This document shows, in pieces, positions 6,323 through 8,906 of a stretch of DNA of 8,906 nt. A program made the position numbers and the translations under genes. Each line of letters starts with the position of its first letter. Within the stretch, counting starts at the first letter, position 1. The notes beneath the pieces were generated by a model. That model was not told where the DNA came from, searched no databases, and saw nothing but the letters and a program-made list of their open reading frames with translations. The DNA comes from Bacillota bacterium. Lineage in GTDB: Bacteria > Bacillota_E > RBS10-35 > JAJYVN01. The stretch is from assembly GCA_021846605.1 (NCBI GenBank), contig JAJZWQ010000127.1, positions 1-8,906 on the forward strand, written 5' to 3'.

Positions 6323-6616
6323 TCCAGAGGCCCCGCGGCAGCCCGAGCGCGCGTCCAGGGGCCGGCAGGGTTCCCGGATTCGAGCCTGCAGCGGTACCCC
6401 GCGCCCGTCCTCCCGCGGGAGTTGGTGCGCAAGAACGAAGCTCCGCCCGAAGGGGGAGGCTGACGGAGGGCCGGTGCGGGGCCAACTGGGTGTTCCATGG
6501 CCGGCGCCCCGCTGCTACCCGGAAGAACGCAGGCGTGATGAGCCGCGCAACCGCGAGGGACCCGGTTACTCCGGGAAGGGCACCGACCGGGGCCTGGGGG
6601 CATGGCGGATGTCGCG
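6323..6616. other. Intergenic region downstream of the YwiC-like gene, no gene seen
   Basis: This stretch of nearly 300 bases lies between the YwiC-like stop and the EamA start region. Frames crossing it encode low-complexity Arg/Pro/Gly sequence with no family resemblance. It holds a perfect 12-base palindrome, CTCCCGCGGGAG, at 6410-6421, and a terminator-like hairpin at 6439-6461, listed separately. A TTCGA pentamer at 6379-6383 is not part of a tRNA. Confidence 0.5.
6430..6461 (-). terminator. Candidate terminator after the UROD-like/YwiC-like pair
   Basis: Read on the minus strand, positions 6461 to 6439 fold as AGC-TCC-CCC, loop TTC, GGG-GGA-GCT. This makes nine base pairs interrupted by one unpaired base on each side (6458 and 6445). 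The following bases, TCGTTCTTG, are moderately T-rich. It lies about 155 bases past the YwiC-like stop, in the right orientation for ending that transcript. The tail is weak, so it may only be a structured 3' untranslated segment. Confidence 0.3.
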
Positions 6617-7417
6617 TCAGGGCGCCAGCGCGACCACGAGGGCGCCGACCGTGGCCAGCCACAGCCCCTCGCGCCAACCGAGGCGGCGGAATGCGGTGGT
6701 GCGCGGCTGCCGGCGGGCCATCTCCGCGCGCACCAGCCCCAGCGCCGCCGCCGCTGCCGCGGCACGTCCGCCCCCGGCATGCAGCCCCAGCAGCATGACC
6801 AGGGCGCCTGCCCCCAGGGTCCAACCCCAGAGCAGGCCGACCGCTGGCGTGGTGGGTGCGCGTCGCGGCACGCGTTGGACGAAGAGATGCATGGCGCAGG
6901 CGGAGACGCCGAGCGCGTAGGCCAAGCAGGCGCCCACGACCCAGGGCGCCGCGCCGGGTCGCGCCGCGTCCGCAAGCACCGCCACGGCGATGAAGCCGCC
7001 GGCCAGGGCTCCGGCGATGCCGCCCACGGCGGTCGGCTTGGACCACACGACCCGCGCCACGACGTCCAGCGCGCCCAAGGTGGCGGTCGCGGCGGCGCAG
7101 GCCAATGCCATCGCGCCGACTCCGCTGCTTGCCCACAGCACGGCGCAGACCACGGCCACCAACCCGTACAGCGTCCCGGTCCGCCATGCCGGCGGGGGCG
7201 GCAGGCGCCGCCGGTGCGCCCACAGGCCCCAGATGATGGGCTCCCGCGCCAGGATGCCGAACACGAGTACCGGGAGGAGCAGCCAACCGGCAAGCGGTGC
7301 CCGGCCGGCCACCATCGCGGCAACCCACGGGACGCCGACCAGAAACCAGGCACCGGTTTCCGAAGCGTGCGGTAGCGCCGTCTCCGGGCGCCGGCGCGCG
7401 GCTCCGCTTGCGGCCAT
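6617..7417 (-). CDS. YwiC-like polytopic membrane protein
   Basis: This 266-residue integral membrane protein has about eight or nine hydrophobic segments, at roughly 22-38, 42-58, 82-98, 100-117, 131-149, 156-177, 193-212, 216-230 and 250-265. The N-terminal HASETGAWFLVGVPW resembles the HGAW(A/V)ML..P opening of YwiC-like proteins, with the His displaced. The middle, MHLFVQRVPRR at about 176-186, fits the family's ...YVRxRxR position. The C-terminal FRRLGWREGLWLATVGALVV fits its LGxxE tail. The family has no established function. The ATG at 7417 overlaps the stop codon of the upstream UROD-like gene by one base, with a G-rich stretch just before it, so translation is probably coupled. A GTG at 7420 would add one residue. 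The family call rests on remembered pattern similarity, and a different unnamed membrane family remains possible. Confidence 0.6.
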   Translation of the reverse strand: MAASGAARRRPETALPHASETGAWFLVGVPWVAAMVAGRAPLAGWLLLPVLVFGILAREPIIWGLWAHRRRLPPPPAWRTGTLYGLVAVVCAVLWASSGVGAMALACAAATATLGALDVVARVVWSKPTAVGGIAGALAGGFIAVAVLADAARPGAAPWVVGACLAYALGVSACAMHLFVQRVPRRAPTTPAVGLLWGWTLGAGALVMLLGLHAGGGRAAAAAAALGLVRAEMARRQPRTTAFRRLGWREGLWLATVGALVVALAP

Positions 7418-8349
7418 CACCCCAACTGCCCGACGATCTGCACCGCCGCGCTGAGGTATTCCGGCCGGATCTCATCGGGGACCGAGCAGCCGCCTGCCAA
7501 GATGAGGCGGCGGCCCCCCGTCTGGCGCACGGCGTCCCCGATCTCGGCGGCCAGAGCCGCTCCATCCCCGCGCACGACCGCGCCGGTTTCGTCGATGCCG
7601 CCCATGACTGTCTTGCCGGGAAGGGCTTGGGCGAGTTCGGAGAGCGCAACACCGGTCTTGCGGTCGCTCCAGGAGAACACGGGCACGGGGTAGTCGGCCA
7701 CGCGCTCCCAGCGCAGGTCCCACACCGCGTGTAGGTGCAGGACGTTGCACCAACCCGCCGCACAGCCCTCCAGGGCATGGAGATCGAACGGCCGGCCCAA
7801 TGCCCGATAAGCGTCATCGCTGAAGAGGCCGTCTCCGAGGCCGGCAGTGGCGAAAAAGATGCCGTCCGCCCCCGCCGCCAGGCATGCGGCCGACACCTCC
7901 GCCACGTTGTCGGCAACGATGCCCAACCCATGGCGCACCGCATCCGGTGCGTCCGCGGCCACCCGCAACAACGCCTCTGCACCACCGGCCCAGCGTAAGG
8001 CAAGCGCCAGGGGAGAGAAGACCGTGGCGAGGATGACGGCGCCGGGGCGCTGCTGCCGCACCAACGATACGGCCGCGGGGATGCCGGCCAGCGCGCCGCC
8101 AGGGGCCGCGCCGAGCCGCGGCAACGCCTCCCACGCTGCGCCCGCAACGAGCGGGGCGGGTGGGGTCGGGTAGGGCAGATCTGGCATCACCTTGTACATG
8201 TCGAACCCCAGGCCGCCGAAGAAAGCCACGGTCGCCTCCGCCAAGGCGGCGGGCGACTCCACCGGGCGGAAATGGTGCCACAGGCAGAGGGGTGGCCGGT
8301 CGACCGGCTCTCCGGCCAGCACATTCTGGAGCCGTGCGCGTGCCTGCAT
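7417..8349 (-). CDS. Uroporphyrinogen decarboxylase (URO-D) superfamily protein, probably not a true HemE
   Basis: This cytoplasmic TIM-barrel protein has about 310 residues. MQARARLQNVLAGEPVDRPP is the usual opening of the URO-D/MtaA superfamily. The remaining landmarks are GADGIFFATAGLG at about 160-172, NVLHLHA at 202-208, TVMGGID at 247-253, and RRLILAGGCSVP at 280-291. True HemE has an N-terminal RQAGRY substrate motif, which is absent. Methylcobamide methyltransferases have a zinc-binding HxC; here it is His205-Leu-His207, although Cys288 in GGC is kept. A subfamily with HLH(G/A) and YPV...WxDR is one I recall from environmental genomes, with no known reaction. The ATG at 8349 is chosen because it matches the family start and has GGGAG 12 bases upstream. 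The ATG at 8361 directly abuts that GGGAG. The gene overlaps the YwiC-like gene by one base. Confidence 0.85.
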   Translation of the reverse strand: MQARARLQNVLAGEPVDRPPLCLWHHFRPVESPAALAEATVAFFGGLGFDMYKVMPDLPYPTPPAPLVAGAAWEALPRLGAAPGGALAGIPAAVSLVRQQRPGAVILATVFSPLALALRWAGGAEALLRVAADAPDAVRHGLGIVADNVAEVSAACLAAGADGIFFATAGLGDGLFSDDAYRALGRPFDLHALEGCAAGWCNVLHLHAVWDLRWERVADYPVPVFSWSDRKTGVALSELAQALPGKTVMGGIDETGAVVRGDGAALAAEIGDAVRQTGGRRLILAGGCSVPDEIRPEYLSAAVQIVGQLG

Positions 8350-8574
8350 CGTGCTATTCATCTCCCGGCCACGGTCCGGAACGTGCGGCAGGATGACCCT
8401 CCGGACCCGTGGCGTTGATTGCGGACCCAGCCGCGCAGCCCGCAGCGGACCTGCCACACCTTGCGGCTCCAGCATCCCGCCGGCGGGGAGTCGCCGGCTA
8501 TCGCCCCTCGGCCGGGGAGGCGTGGGCAATCGGCCCCTGATCCGGGTCCAGGTGGCCGAGCGACCCCTTCCGGG
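8350..8574. other. Gap between the anSME and UROD-like genes, with a 7-bp hairpin
   Basis: This 225-base gap lies after the anSME stop and before the UROD-like gene, both on the minus strand. It contains GCCGGCG (8479-8485) and CGCCGGC (8492-8498) separated by 6 bases, a stable stem about 75 bases past the anSME stop but with no T-rich tail. No gene is recognised in it, and I see no clear promoter for the UROD-like gene. Confidence 0.4.
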
Positions 8575-8906
8575 TCAGCGGCCCGCTGCGGAAAGACAAC
8601 AGTGCTTATACTTGCGGCCGCTGCCGCACGGGCAGGGATCGTTGCGCCCGACGCGCCAGCGCGCGGCGTCGGCGCGCTCCAATTCGGCCATGATTTCCGC
8701 GGGGGCGCTGCCCCGCAGCCAGAGTGTCGCCATGCGGCGCAGGTGCGGCGCGGCGTGGTGGAAGAAGTCCCGGTACCCCGCGCAGAGGTAGTTGAGGCCG
8801 GGCTCGCCATCGGCGCTCAGGATGAACCGATCCTTCGGGCAGCCGCCATTGCAGATGAAGCGCACGTCGCATTGCCGGCAGACTTGCGGCAGGCCATCCT
8901 GCTTGG
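8575..8906 (-). CDS. Anaerobic sulfatase-maturating enzyme (anSME), C-terminal part with SEC-C tail, partial
   Basis: Only the last 109 residues are in the window; the gene runs off the right edge. The visible part is the end of the SPASM domain of a radical SAM anSME. It contains [20 protein letters not shown], then [13 protein letters not shown] and a helix with MATLWL. Numbered from the edge, Cys9, Cys12, Cys18, Cys22 and Cys41 match, to within one residue, the spacing I recall for the auxiliary [4Fe-4S] ligands in the Clostridium perfringens enzyme. anSME uses S-adenosylmethionine to convert the active-site Cys or Ser of sulfatases to formylglycine without oxygen. After a linker, [19 protein letters not shown] at about 85-103 forms a SEC-C metal-binding motif (Cys91, Cys93, Cys102, Cys103). 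The radical SAM core with its CxxxCxxC is outside the window. The likely client is the sulfatase 3.6 kb away. Confidence 0.92.
   Translation of the reverse strand, partial: KQDGLPQVCRQCDVRFICNGGCPKDRFILSADGEPGLNYLCAGYRDFFHHAAPHLRRMATLWLRGSAPAEIMAELERADAARWRVGRNDPCPCGSGRKYKHCCLSAAGR

Noticed and set aside
6371..6390. TTCGA pentamer resembling a tRNA T-loop
   Set aside because: No 5-bp T stem can be formed around it, and no anticodon arm or acceptor stem was found at the required distances.
6165..8147. A 660-codon open frame on the minus strand across the UROD-like and YwiC-like genes
   Set aside because: It lies in another frame of two genes that have clear family motifs, and its translation is Arg/Pro/Ser-rich without domains.
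7417..8349. Annotation as hemE (uroporphyrinogen III decarboxylase)
   Set aside because: The RQAGRY substrate motif is absent and the fold landmarks fit the wider superfamily instead. No other heme biosynthesis gene is nearby.
1..8906. CRISPR array, rRNA, phage or plasmid replication genes
   Set aside because: No regularly spaced direct repeats, no rRNA-like conserved blocks, and no integrase, capsid or replication-initiator motifs were seen on either strand.

Overview
This is a GC-rich window (roughly 70% by eye, not computed) of bacterial chromosome with strong Shine-Dalgarno sequences and several GTG or TTG starts. Together with a sulfatase and an anaerobic-type sulfatase maturase, this suggests a high-GC environmental bacterium. 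Lineages such as Chloroflexota, Armatimonadota or deep Bacillota would fit, but the sequence alone does not decide it. Nothing in the window identifies a plasmid or phage.

Layout, left to right. At 1-137 (+) is the middle of an IS256-family transposase, cut off by the window on the left and abruptly lost on the right. It abuts a short broken minus-strand remnant (about 137-237) that keeps the N-terminal DLDGT motif of a HAD phosphatase. Next on the minus strand come a zeta-crystallin-type NAD(P)H:quinone oxidoreductase (320-1264) and a Nudix hydrolase (1625-2068), separated by a 360-base gap with no recognisable gene. A divergent intergenic region (2069-2315) leads to two plus-strand genes: a zinc-dependent MDR alcohol/polyol dehydrogenase (2316-3341, TTG start) and a Cys-type sulfatase (3544-4998). 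A convergent gap (4999-5224) carries a large nested inverted repeat. The remaining genes lie on the minus strand: an EamA/DMT transporter (5225-6292), a YwiC-like membrane protein (6617-7417), a uroporphyrinogen-decarboxylase-superfamily protein (7417-8349) that overlaps it by one base, and the C-terminal end of an anaerobic sulfatase-maturating enzyme (anSME) with a SEC-C tail (8575-8906, running off the right edge).

How the genes may work together. The clearest link is between the sulfatase, whose CVPAR motif needs its cysteine converted to formylglycine, and the anSME radical SAM enzyme 3.6 kb away, which can do this without oxygen. The dehydrogenase just upstream of the sulfatase could act on the desulfated alcohol or sugar, but that is inference. 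The UROD-like and YwiC-like genes appear translationally coupled. No wholly new system is evident. The more unusual points are the SEC-C tail on the maturase, the UROD-like/YwiC-like pair, the IS256/HAD junction, and several strong intergenic hairpins.
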